Shown here one piece after another: positions 25,595 to 35,575 of a stretch of DNA of 64,000 nt (positions are counted from its first letter, which is position 1; every line of letters starts with the position of its first letter). This DNA is from Theocolax elegans (Eukaryota > Arthropoda > Insecta > Hymenoptera > Cerocephalidae). Location of the stretch: NCBI GenBank assembly GCA_026168455.1, contig CM047425.1:88105580-88169579 (forward strand). The letters are read 5' to 3'. Below the pieces are notes generated by a model. The model did no database searches and was not told the origin of the DNA. It was given only the letters and a program-made list of their open reading frames with translations. The position numbers and the translations under genes were made by a program.

Positions 25595-27089
25595 AGCACA
25601 TCGAAACCTATACGCTTGTCGCGTCTTTCGCTTCCGTTATCGCGGATACGTGGAACGGATGACGATCGAGAAACGGGCGACGAACCGTTAGACGCCGTGG
25701 ACGATCGCGCGATGCTGCTTTGGCTGTTAAACTGCTACCCGTGGTCATTAGAGGCTTTTCGTGATGATAATCTAAATTTCAGGTTTTTTTTTTATCGAAC
25801 ACGCTTGCTTCAATGGTTTACATAGAATTATTAATTTATGTGTGAAATGTGTGTTCAAAATCGATTATGATCTAAAAGTTGCTTGAATGTATAGTGGATA
25901 TAGTTATGTAACTTTTCCATCGACAAAGTTAATAATCGACTAACTATTTTTAATTTCATTTTATCTTAAGGGTTTTGCCCCAATAGTTATTCTTTATAGC
26001 TTAATAATACCTATGACAAGAACGTAATTTACAATATTTTTATTCTTTACACGAATTTAGTACATAGAAATAATTTTTTTAATTCATTCAAATTCATCTT
26101 GTTTTTCAAACAAGTATTATTTGTTATATTTATAAAATTATGTGCAATTTGATAATATTGTTTTTAAATTGAAATAAAATTTTACATAAAACGCATAAAT
26201 TCCATAATTCAGATCATCGTGAACAGATTTATAATAAATTAATTCTATTACTAACACAATAAAGATTAAAGCCTGAAGACGAAAACAAAATTTTTTAAAA
26301 AATGTATTACAAATTAGAATTTTCTTATTACTATATATAAAAAACCGCAGCTAATTATTATTAGTACGCATTTAATTACTGATTTTGTTTTTTAAAGTAT
26401 TAGTATGTACAATTCATTTTTACATGCGGCGTTTTTATATTAGTGTAAGTAAAAAATAATTTTAATTGTATATCAATTAACAATTGTAAATCTCTTAAAA
26501 GAGTTTATGGTTTTTTCAATTATTGTTTACTTATTTATATCTATTCATTAACAATCATTAAAAGATAAAGAAATCGCACAATGAAATAAGCAATGCAATT
26601 TTCAAACTTGTATATCTCCGACACTATTTGGAACTAATCCAATAAGACAATGTTGAAAACTAAATTTTCCAAATATTTCCAAAAAAATAAAGCATAACTG
26701 AGATCTTGAACATTTTACAGTAAACAGTATTGGTGTTGTTACGCGTATTCACAATTTTTTTAACCAAAACTATCAATTTTTTTCACTATGAATTGTTTTT
26801 TAATATTCACTAAATTTATATATTCTACAAATCGACATGTCACAAACATAACTATTTTAACAACAACATTAACAGAAATCCAAAAAATCGATTTTTAGAA
26901 ACCAAAAATTGACTCTAACTTTAAAAACGTGTCGATTGAGCCGGAATAGAGTTCAACAATATTAATGGTGCCAAAGATACGCGATTATCACTCAAAACCA
27001 CACACATCTATACAGACATTTTTTAAAAATTTCATATTCCGAATCCTCAAGTGTTAAAACATCGATAAAATATAAATTTAGAAATAGTA

Positions 27090-27228
27090 GTTTTCGTGCC
27101 TAGGCCGTAAAGTAGAACTTTTTCAGCCGAGTGTGGAAAGTAGCGTCCGAGGACCTGCGACGCAGGTCCGAGGATCGCTACTTTACATGCGAGGCTGAAA
27201 AAGTTTACGGCCGAGGCGCGAACATTAT
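27090..27228. repeat. 140-bp palindrome at the left end of the insertion
   Basis: The outer arms (GCCGTAAAGTAGAACTTTTTCAGCC versus its near reverse complement GGCTGAAAAAGTTTACGGCC) enclose a tight inner hairpin in which AAAGTAGCG...GAGGACCTGCG faces CGCAGGTCCGAGGATCGCTACTTT. It would extrude as a cruciform. The GC-rich stem is conspicuous within AT-rich flanks. Confidence 0.8.
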
Positions 27229-27370
27229 TTTTCGACATAGTATTCGTAAAGTACGCAATAAATAATAAATAAATAATAAAGGTGTAATTATTTGCCTGTA
27301 TAAAGAAACTGATAAAGAAGCGTAGATAAATAAAGAGTTGAAGATAAGGAACGGGCGTGGAGTAGGGACC

Positions 27371-27450
27371 GGGTCCAGGGGCGGAGCCCCTGGTGGGGGA
27401 CCAGGGGGCGAAGCACCCGACGGGGGGCTCGGGGGGCGGAGCCCCCCGCC
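27371..27450. repeat. Three consecutive GC-rich mini-hairpins
   Basis: Three units of about 26-28 bp each fold with a 3-4-base loop: ccaggggcggagcccctgg (27375-27393), gggggcgaagcaccc (27404-27418, one mismatch) and ggggggcggagcccccc (27431-27447). The central GCGAAGC/GCGGAGC type is known to form unusually stable DNA mini-hairpins. The block is almost pure G/C in otherwise AT-rich DNA and sits inside the U2 insertion. Confidence 0.9.
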
Positions 27451-29209
27451 TGTAAAACAATTAACATTCGTTTATCATCATCGCTGTTAAATACAATATA
27501 TTTTTATTTTATCATTATTCTAAAGAAACAAATATTTTATATTATTATTTACGAAACAGCATATTTACTAATGAATTGTTCTTGTGAAAAATGTTCACTT
27601 TTAATAACACAAACTAAAACAAACAAACAATAAAAAGAACTCACTTATTATTACAATCAATATTAGATTTAAGTGAAACTGAAATTTAGCGTTATTGAAG
27701 CCAAAATCATGAAATTAAAATTTTTCAAGTTTATACGTACACGTGTCCGTAAAGTATGTACACGTGTTCGTAAAGTCGCACTTTACGGCCGCAAAACAGT
27801 ACGTAAAGTCGTACTTTACGGATACTATGTCGAAAAAAATTTTTTTACAATAACTTTGCTCTTTTGTAGATCAACCAAAAGATTATTAGAATATTTGTGT
27901 AATTTTCTTTCTGCGATGAACATTTTCTATACAGATATATTTAAAAAAAGAATAAAATAATTTTATTGTAATTCTCACAATGATTTCATTTTTATTTTAA
28001 TTAACCGTCGTCATGAGAAAATTTTTCTTGATTTCTCGAACTAACGTGACTGATAACAAATTTTTAAATTGGATGATTCACTATGAGAATCAAAGAATTT
28101 TTTAATGACCCTGGTTGATTACTGTTCCAAGTATACATATAGAATTTGTCATTATACAAATGAATTGTTAGAGAATTATTTCAAATTATATAAGATTACT
28201 GTCCTTTAAGGCTGTAGCTGCATTCAATATAATAAATTACAATTTTATATACAATATATTTAGGTATATACATTATTTTGCTAAGGTGAATGTTTGCGTA
28301 TTGAGTTAACATTTGACGATTATAAATTGAATGTTGTAGCAAATAATATACGATTCTTTCAACATAATGTAACAGTTTGCAAAATGAAACCTAATTGATA
28401 TGATATCCACGGTGGAAGTGGTTGCTGTCTCCCGTCCGTTTCAAATTTTATATATACTTATTGTGTGTATTTGATCCTTTCAAACGGATTCCGATGGAGG
28501 AAAAGTCTTTTAAAGGAAGGAGACATTGGCTCAGTCGATACGCACAAAATAGGACGAATGCGTTCGTAATAATAATAGTATTAAAATTTACGACGAATAG
28601 TAAGTGTTTGTGCCGAATCTAACAAAGATTGTACTTTACCTTTGGCAAACATATATGGTTTTACATTGTAGGTTATAATTCTTTAGTTAAATAAAATTGA
28701 CCTTCATAATCTCGAGTTACGGGTCAATTCATTTTGAGCTAAAGCATCACGATAGACTCTTCTTGAAAGAACATCGGATCTACTATCGCTTGGATAGTGA
28801 TGGCATTTGTATAAAAGTATTTTTAGTGTAAGTTTTACAAATATTCCAAACGAGATTTCAAAGGTTTCCCGAACATTGTAATTATTGCAGAAGAAAATCA
28901 AGTCCAGAATAATTTGTATTTGTCTGTACGAATAATATGTTATTATTGTGTACGAGAAAACGATTTGATTTATAAATAAATTATAATCTAATATATAGGT
29001 GTAAATTATAATGGTTTATACAAATATAAAATAAATTACTAAAATATAAGTTAAAATGAGACGAAGAGGGATTGATACAACCACTACTGGGGAATGTATT
29101 TTCAACAAATTCTTTCTTCTCAAAGATTTCGTATGATCTCCGTCGCTGATTAGTACCAACTTGGGAGCATAACAAGAGCAAAGTTAAAATAATAGACGGG
29201 CGTAAATAT

Positions 29210-30105
29210 GTATTTTACGCCCTTGTAACGAAAAATACTGTTAGTCTTAAGGTTATAAAAACAATCTTTCGTTACTGAACGCTTATATAAATATCGTAAC
29301 CAAAACGATTGGTTATGAAAAAATTAAGAATATTCAATCTTATTAACAACTATTTGAAAATTGCGGAATAAACATCACAAGCACCATCCCTTCCATACAA
29401 CTATTTACGTGTTAGAGCTTGTAATGAAAAATGCAAAAAAATATTGTAATAAAAAATATTAATAATAAGAGAAATTTACACGAACGGAAGATTTTAGCTT
29501 CCATAATATAATATGAAATTGTACAAAATCGATGTCAATGGTGAGGAGCTTTTTAACACTATTTTTGTTGATAATCTTTTTTTGCACAATGCACCTCACA
29601 CATAATGACCTCTTAAAAATCGTCAAAAAAATTAAATTTCACAACGATTTGTACATTTCAGGTCATTATCCATATTATGTCGATTTTTAAATGATGATAG
29701 ACACATAGGTCACAATGTCGTGTAAAATAAAATCCTTGCGTATCAAATGGAAAAACGTCATTACGAATCTGGGTAACAATTATGAAAATATTTAACACTC
29801 GAATACAATGAAATAATAGCTGATAAAATTATGAACATCTTAAAATTTTACAAACTGCAGTTAGAGATAACATTCCTAAAAGACAAGACTTATGCAAAAA
29901 GATAAGTAATCCAGCTTCACAGCGGAATACGAAATGCGATCGCATTGATAGATTAAAAAAGCTGCTTTCGAAAAATGTAAATTTACTAATAACTTAAAAG
30001 ATAAAATTGAATTTATAAAAGCTGAAGTTATTTACAAAAAAAGATTAAAAAAAAGTAAAAAAAAATAGTATGGCAAAACTTTTACAAAGAATATAGACTA
30101 TCAAA
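29210..30105 (+). pseudogene. Older non-LTR element E2, 5' part (endonuclease end and linker)
   Basis: The right part (29850-30100) reads, across frames, LQTAVRDNIPK, then NPA, LKKAAFEKCKF and IEFIKAEVIYKKRLKKSKKK, resembling the segment between endonuclease and reverse transcriptase of I/Jockey/R1-type ORF2. Upstream, a SGHYP-like segment near 29660 may be the decayed SDHYP motif of the endonuclease. Many stops. The start region 29210-29500 shows nothing recognisable. The element is interrupted by R2 at ~30105 and continues after the R2 poly-A at 33721. Confidence 0.55.
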
Positions 30106-30784
30106 TCAGGCCAGCGGAGGTGTTGCTACCTTTATTCATAAAGAAATCTACTCCGTTCAACTAAAAATCGACACTCCACTAGAAGCAATTGCAACAGAAG
30201 TCTACCTCCCATACAAAATCACAATATGCAATATTTACTTACCAAACAGCCAACCAAAATCTTACAGATCTTAAAAACTTAGAATCTCAATTAACCAAAC
30301 CGTATCTCATAATTGGTGACTTCAATGCACATAATGTTAATTGGGGATCCAAATCAACGGACAAAAGAGGGAAAACCATAGATAAATTTATTGAAGACTC
30401 AAATTTAATTCTGCTAAACAACAACCAACAAACACACTCAACTCATCTAACGGTACAGAAAGCGCTATTGATCTAGCGTTAATTCACCCCTCAATAGCTG
30501 ACAAGATCAGCATGACTGTAGCCGAAGACCTCTATGATAGTGATCATTACCCGATCCTACTTAATACCGGTTCTTTATTAAGCAACATCAACCCTTCACC
30601 TACCCCTGTATATAGGAACTACAACAAAGCTAACTGGAAGATATATAAAGAAGAAATAGAAAATGGCATAGAAAAACTAACCAAACCTAATCAAAAAAAC
30701 GATAAAGATATAGACTATATTCTAGAACAATTCAATAAGCTAATTACAAGCGCTGCTGACACCGCTATCCCTAACAAAAAATAA
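30106..30784 (+). pseudogene. Non-LTR retrotransposon R2: endonuclease domain, 5'-truncated
   Basis: The element begins within the APE domain at TCAGGCCAGCGG (GGVATF motif) and is nearly identical to R1 up to 30727. Motifs follow in order: LIIGDFNAHN, WGS, IDLALIHPS (across a frameshift) and SDHYPILL at about residues 10-17 of the frame at 30512. The last segment (KANWKIYKEEIENG) is the start of the linker to RT. Frameshifts near 30190-30260 and 30440-30500 break it. The missing upstream part fits the 5' truncation typical of target-primed reverse transcription. Confidence 0.85.
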
Positions 30785-32390
30785 ACACTCAAAAAAATCA
30801 GGTGCCTTGGTGGAATGATTCTTGTCAACTAGCCCTTAAAGAGTCCAAGCATGCGTTTAACAGATACAAGAAACATAATACCATATTAAATAAAACAGAG
30901 CACAACAAAAAAAGCCATCCTTAGAAGAACTCTAAAAGAAACAAAAAAAAATTTTTGGCTCCAATTTGTAACCTCATTAAATGTACATACACCATCCTCT
31001 ATAATTTGGCAAAAAATAAATAGAATCCAAGGTAACAAAAGCAATACAAAAATCCCAGCACTAAAAAACAAAATGAAACCATTACAAACTCTTATGATAT
31101 AGCGAACTTTTTAGCCGATACATTTGCAAAAAACTCCAGTAATGAAAATTATGACCAGGAATTCCTAAACATTAAAAATAAACAAAACATCAATCAAGAT
31201 AAAGAAGAAGTGGATCAAGAACATCTAGATGACACAATAAATCTACCTATCACAATGGAAGAAATTCTACAAACACTCTCACACTGTAAAAATAGCAGCC
31301 CTGGACCAGACTTAATACCTAACATCCTTCTACAAAACCTCCCTACCTCTGGTTTAGAATATCTTCTAAACCTTCTAAATACTATATGGGAAGAAGAACT
31401 CTTCCCTTTACAATGGAAAAATGCGATTGTTATACCTATACCCAAACCCGGAAAAGATAATTCATCACCCAAAAACTACAGACCTATTTCCCTTACGAAC
31501 AACTTATGCAAACTCCTGGAAAAAATATTAAACAGAAGAATAAAACCATTTCTAGAATCAAAAGGATTTTTTGTCTCTCAGCAAAGTGGTTTTCCGACAG
31601 GACAGATCTACCTATGACCACCTAATTACACTAGAAAAAGCGATAATTGAGGCTTTTCATAAAAAGCTTCATCTTATTGCTATTAGCTTAGATATTGAAA
31701 AAGCTTTCGAAATGGTCTGTAGAAAGAGGATTATAGAAATAACCAAAAAGGCCTCAATACATGGACATATGCTTAAATTTATTATCAATTTCTTAAAAGA
31801 AAGATTCATACAAGTCAAAACTGATAATGTCTTATCCGAAAAAAAAATTCTAGAGAATGGAGTACCGCAAGGTTCTGTATTAAGCGTAACCTTGTTTCTC
31901 ATAGCGATAAATGACATAGTTAATTCTATTCAAACCCCTGTTAAATGTTGCTTATTTGCTGATGATGTCACACTTTACTATCAAGGAAAAAACCTCATTA
32001 TATCCCAAAAAATACTACAAAAAACGCTCAATCGCTTACACCAATGGTCTCTATCTTCTGGCTTTCAAATTTTCCAGCTCAAAATCTCAATCATCATTTT
32101 TAGCAACAAAATATTACAAACAATATTAAATTAACAATCAACGACCAACCAATAGAAGAAACTAAACAAATTAAAATTCTTGGCTTGATCCTTGATACTA
32201 AATTAAACTGGAAACCTCACATCACGGACCTCAAAATAAAAACCCTCCAAAGACTAAATATAATAAAAACTATAGCTGCAAAAACTGGGGGGCAGATAAA
32301 TTAACTCTACTAAATACAGTAAAAGCCATAATTCTATCTAAAATCAACTACGCCAGTATTTTATATGACTCATCCAAAATGACATCTATA
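30785..32390 (+). pseudogene. Non-LTR retrotransposon R2: reverse transcriptase domain
   Basis: After a linker (PWWNDSCQLALKESKHAF, across frames near 30805) the RT follows. The frame at 31210-31617 holds GPDLIPNILLQNLP, WKNAIVIPIPKPGK and NYRPISL. A frameshift near 31600 moves to 31571-32134, with RSTYDHLITLEKA, LDIEKAFE (catalytic Asp, residue 41), NGVPQGSVLS and LFADDVTLYY (catalytic Asp pair, residues 131-132). The thumb (ILGLILDTKLNWKPHI) follows near 32175-32230. Catalytic motifs are intact at residue level, but frameshifts near 31600, 32090 and 32290 prevent expression. It would copy element RNA into the genome. The family is non-LTR, I/Jockey-like; the exact clade cannot be set by eye. 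Confidence 0.9.
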
Positions 32391-33512
32391 CTAGAACCAA
32401 TATACAACAAAGCCCTCAAAATTTCCTTAGGAGCATTTCATACAAGTCCTACTTCCAGTTTATTAGCAGAATTAAACATGCCTCCATTAAAATATCAAAG
32501 AATGAAATTAATATGTAATTACGCTTGCAAGCTCGCATCATTGCCTCAAAATCCGGTAACAGAATTAATTCTCATCAATAGTGAAATATATAATCAAGAT
32601 ACTAACAAAAACATACCTAAAAATTATTCTCAAAGACTAGAAGACATCTTACTAAAATTAGATAAATCTATTCCTAACATAATAACAAAACCACCACCTA
32701 ATATCCCAGTAGCAGTAATAAACTATATCAAAATTTACAATATAAACACAACTGAACTAAACCCTCATAACAAAACTGAAATTTTCATCGCTGGAGCCGA
32801 TAAAGAAGGAAAATCAGGTATAGCAATTTTCTATAACAACGACAGCTACAAATTCCCTATTGAACATTCACAAAGCAATACCAGCCTTCAAGCTCAAGCT
32901 ACCCTTAAGGCACTTGAAATCATCAGTTTTTCAGAACAAAGAGAATTTATAATATACATTAGTTCAAAAGCCTTATTAAAGGAAGTACACAACACCTTTA
33001 CAAAAAACTGCTATATTCTAAATATCCAACATTTAATGTTAAACCTACATTCAAAAAAAAATATTATTTTATCCTTCCCGACTGACTCCGTAGTGAATAA
33101 AGCTCATACTGTATATAAATTCGCATTAGAGGCAACCAACCTAACACCTACAGGAAACGAAACACAAACAACTAATGAAAAAGCTCAATCAATCCTCAAA
33201 AACTCCTTGAACGACTTGTGGAACTCTGAATGGATAAATCACACTAAAAAAACCTTTTTACACACTATAAGAGAAAACACCTTCTTCAAGATAAACACCA
33301 ACAAATTTACACGTCAAGAACAAATAATTATATCAAGAATCAGAATAGGACACACAAAGCTTACACACGAATACCTCTTAAAAAAGAATCCTATCCCTCA
33401 TGCTCCACCTGCAAAGTACCGCTTAACATTCAACACATCCTCTTGCAATGCAACAAGTTCAACCATCAAAGATCGAATTTCAAAGTACCTCAAGATTTAT
33501 CAACGATTTTAA
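32379..33512 (+). pseudogene. Non-LTR retrotransposon R2: RT thumb end and RNase H-like region
   Basis: This 377-codon open frame is the longest in the window. Residues 1-60 finish the RT thumb/connection (LEPIYNKALKISLGAF). Residues 135-200 align with the RNase H fold of I-type elements, but the usual TDGS is IAGA (138 is Ala), the Glu helix has Gln at 173, the TDS strand reads ISS (195 is Ser) and the NE-x-AD site near 245 reads NKAHTVYK. RNase H activity, which would remove template RNA, is therefore not expected. The C-terminus contains IRIGHTKLTHEYLL, then the frame slips: the zinc-binding CSTC...QHILLQC is read one frame away near 33385-33440. The continued openness, in contrast to the RT part, is noteworthy. 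Confidence 0.8.
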
Positions 33513-33720
33513 GCTCTACAAAAAACCTCAAGAAAACATTGGACTACTTGAAATCTACCAACTTAATCAAATGTATCTAACATCTAACATATTCATTAAA
33601 TTGTATCAAAATTGTATCAACCTATGTATAAATTAATGTAATATTTGTAATGATAAGGTAGTCGCTAATGGCTTATTGCTGATGCGACATTAAATAAATT
33701 AATAAAAAAAAAAAAAAAAT
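33448..33720 (+). mobile_element. R2 ORF2 C-terminal end, 3' UTR and poly-A tail
   Basis: The C-terminal tail of ORF2 continues in a shifted frame to a stop near 33634. A short 3' UTR follows (GGTAGTCGCTAATGGC... GCTGATGCGACATTAAATAA) and a poly-A run at 33703-33719 marks the end of reverse transcription. The next sequence, from 33720, resumes the interrupted older element E2. No target-site duplication could be matched between 30105 and 33720. Confidence 0.8.
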
Positions 33721-35575
33721 GATGTTGTAAATTTATCTACATAAATCAGCGATGTCTTTTTAAGATCAAAAGTGTTTTTAATCGTCTTCGTAAATTTTAG
33801 TGGAACATTTAGTGGACAACGTAAACATATATATATATATATATATATATCCTCTTTAGACGAAAATTATAGAACAACAGGAAAGGATGTCTCACAGGGC
33901 GGAGTATTGAGATGATTATTACATATCATTAACACAAAAATATCTCCGATAATCTTCGTAAATGAACAGAAGTTCCTGATAATGTAACTGTTATAGGCGA
34001 CCATCTCCTTTTCAAAAGAATGAGAAACGTAATAGAAAAGTTTGTCAATATAATTAATAATAATCTGAAACAAATATATTTAGACTTAGCTTGAGATAAG
34101 ACTACGTTTGCACATTTCAATAATAAAAATATTTCCTCTGGCTAGTCATCAATCACAGTTGATAAATATCTCACCAATTCAAGCAAAATTTTGAAATTTC
34201 TAGCATTTCTTCTAGATTATGAATTATCGTTTATGCTCCATACCAACATAATTATATAAAATGCACAAGGGCTTTAAATATAATCAAATACTTATGTGTG
34301 ACACGGTAGGGGTCAAAACCTAGTATATCATACCTACCTACCTAATCAAAAATATTATAAAATAATAATAGGAAACTTACAATATAGTATATTAAAATAG
34401 CACTAGGTTATTATGCGAGTACATTAAACAATGTTATGCTTGCGGAAGCTAAATTAGCTTTAATATAGAAGAAAGACCAAAATGTCTGTGTAAATATTTA
34501 ATTTGAAAAATCATTATCTGAGCTTTAAACGATATAGCAAAAAAAGGTAAATTTTATATATAAAACATATCTCTAACGTAAATATTAGAAAATGTAAAAC
34601 CAAATGAAAATACAAACAACATATGTGCGCTCTATTACGAGACAATATGAACATCAGTACTCATCAGAACCCTAATACAATAATAAACTACTTGATAAAA
34701 CAACAAAATGCTATTGCAATATATACTCATGGCAGTACAAAATCCAATTCGCCATTCATAGGAACTGCCTGCATTTGCTGCGAAATGGGGTACGAACTAT
34801 CTAAAACCATAGATAAAACTACATGAGTGTATACAGCAGAATGCATTGCTCTGTCCGGCGCTTAAAAAATAATTATAAGTTAATTATAAAATAACAACGT
34901 AATTATTACTGACTCAGAGAGGACTTTAATTAGTCTTCAATCTAACTCCATTAAAATAACTAGTAACTAATAAATTTAACAAAAATAACACAAATTATAC
35001 TGTTAAATTTGATTGGGTCCCACCTTGTATTGAGTGGAATGAAGAAGCAGATAAACTATAGCTAAGATAGTAGTTAACAGGGAAAAATTACATTTCTGCA
35101 TTATGGTCTTCGTAAATTATTGTAAAAAATATAAAAAAGATGCAACACAAAAATACGTGATTGAACAAAATAAAATTATAGGCCAATTATATACTGAAAA
35201 TTATTAGATAATTATTAGAAACACATAAAAAAATGGGTTACAAGCAAACAGTGAAAGCGACGTGATATAGTCTACATAAATATACGTAAGGTGAATTATT
35301 ATAATTTAGCTTGATCTTTAGCAACATTACATATTATAAACAGTGCAAAAGCACCCGCGGAAACGAACTTGAAGATTTTAATCACATTATCTGGCAAAGT
35401 GAGAGATATGAAAAATTAAGAGTAAAATTGATGAAACAACATATAATAATTTCTGACACAAAATCGAACATAATCGCATGTAATATACACGTGAATTCTT
35501 TGAAAACTGCGCACACTACATATACCTATAAAAAAAATAAGTCATTGGTATCTGTATATATGCTATGTAACTAGA
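33721..35575 (+). pseudogene. Older non-LTR element E2, 3' part (RT, RNase H, C-terminus)
   Basis: Decayed ORF2 pieces can be followed across frames: GKDVSQGGVL (RT motif B) near 33880, a palm end near 34040-34110 (VNIINNNLKQIYLDLA, KTTFAHFNN), a thumb motif near 34205-34300 (LDYEL, LNIIKYL), then RNase H: IYTHGSTKSN (one change from IYTDGS) near 34710, TAECIAL near 34830, ITDSERTLISL near 34895 and WVPPCIEWNEEAD near 35010. The C-terminal LEDFNHIIWQ near 35370 corresponds to the usual late zinc-binding region. Much more decayed than R2, so it is the older host of the R2 insertion. The first half of the RT is missing at the R2 junction. Confidence 0.75.
33827..33850 (+). repeat. AT dinucleotide microsatellite
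   Basis: Twelve uninterrupted AT units lie inside the decayed RT of element E2. They arose after, and interrupt, the old coding sequence. Confidence 0.95.

Larger units (their letters stand above)
27084..27832. mobile_element. Insertion in U2: GTAAAGT-rich inverted-repeat element
   Basis: The insertion is absent from U1, whose sequence runs uninterrupted across the site (~22350). The right end, read in reverse complement (CGACATAGTATCCGTAAAGT), matches an internal segment at 27233-27252 (CGACATAGTATTCGTAAAGT) and, more weakly, the left end (TAGTAG...CCGTAAAGTAGAAC). CGTAAAGT or ACTTTACG recurs at least seven times, clustered at both ends. The left 140 bp is itself a palindrome, and a cluster of GC mini-hairpins lies at 27371-27450. 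No transposase frame is present; the minus-strand frame crossing it is a by-product. Likely a non-autonomous DNA transposon, or a nested pair; superfamily unknown. A TSD was not resolved because both flanks are A-rich. Confidence 0.7.
25593..29209 (+). repeat. Duplicated block U, copy 2, carrying a ~750-bp insertion
   Basis: This is the second copy of U1 (20840-23723), joined to R1 at ...CTAGAAAGCACATCG with about two bases shared between both ancestral sequences. Without the insertion at 27084-27832 its length is ~2.87 kb, matching U1. A small deletion relative to U1 is present near 26398 (loss of the TAACATTG...GTTAG stretch). The end GGGCGTAAATAT coincides with the U1 end, but the following sequence is different (older element E2 instead of R1). 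Confidence 0.9.

Noticed and set aside
27047..27460. 137-codon minus-strand frame in the U2 insertion
   Set aside because: It reads through GC mini-hairpins and a low-complexity AT region and starts outside the transposon-like core, so it is a compositional by-product.
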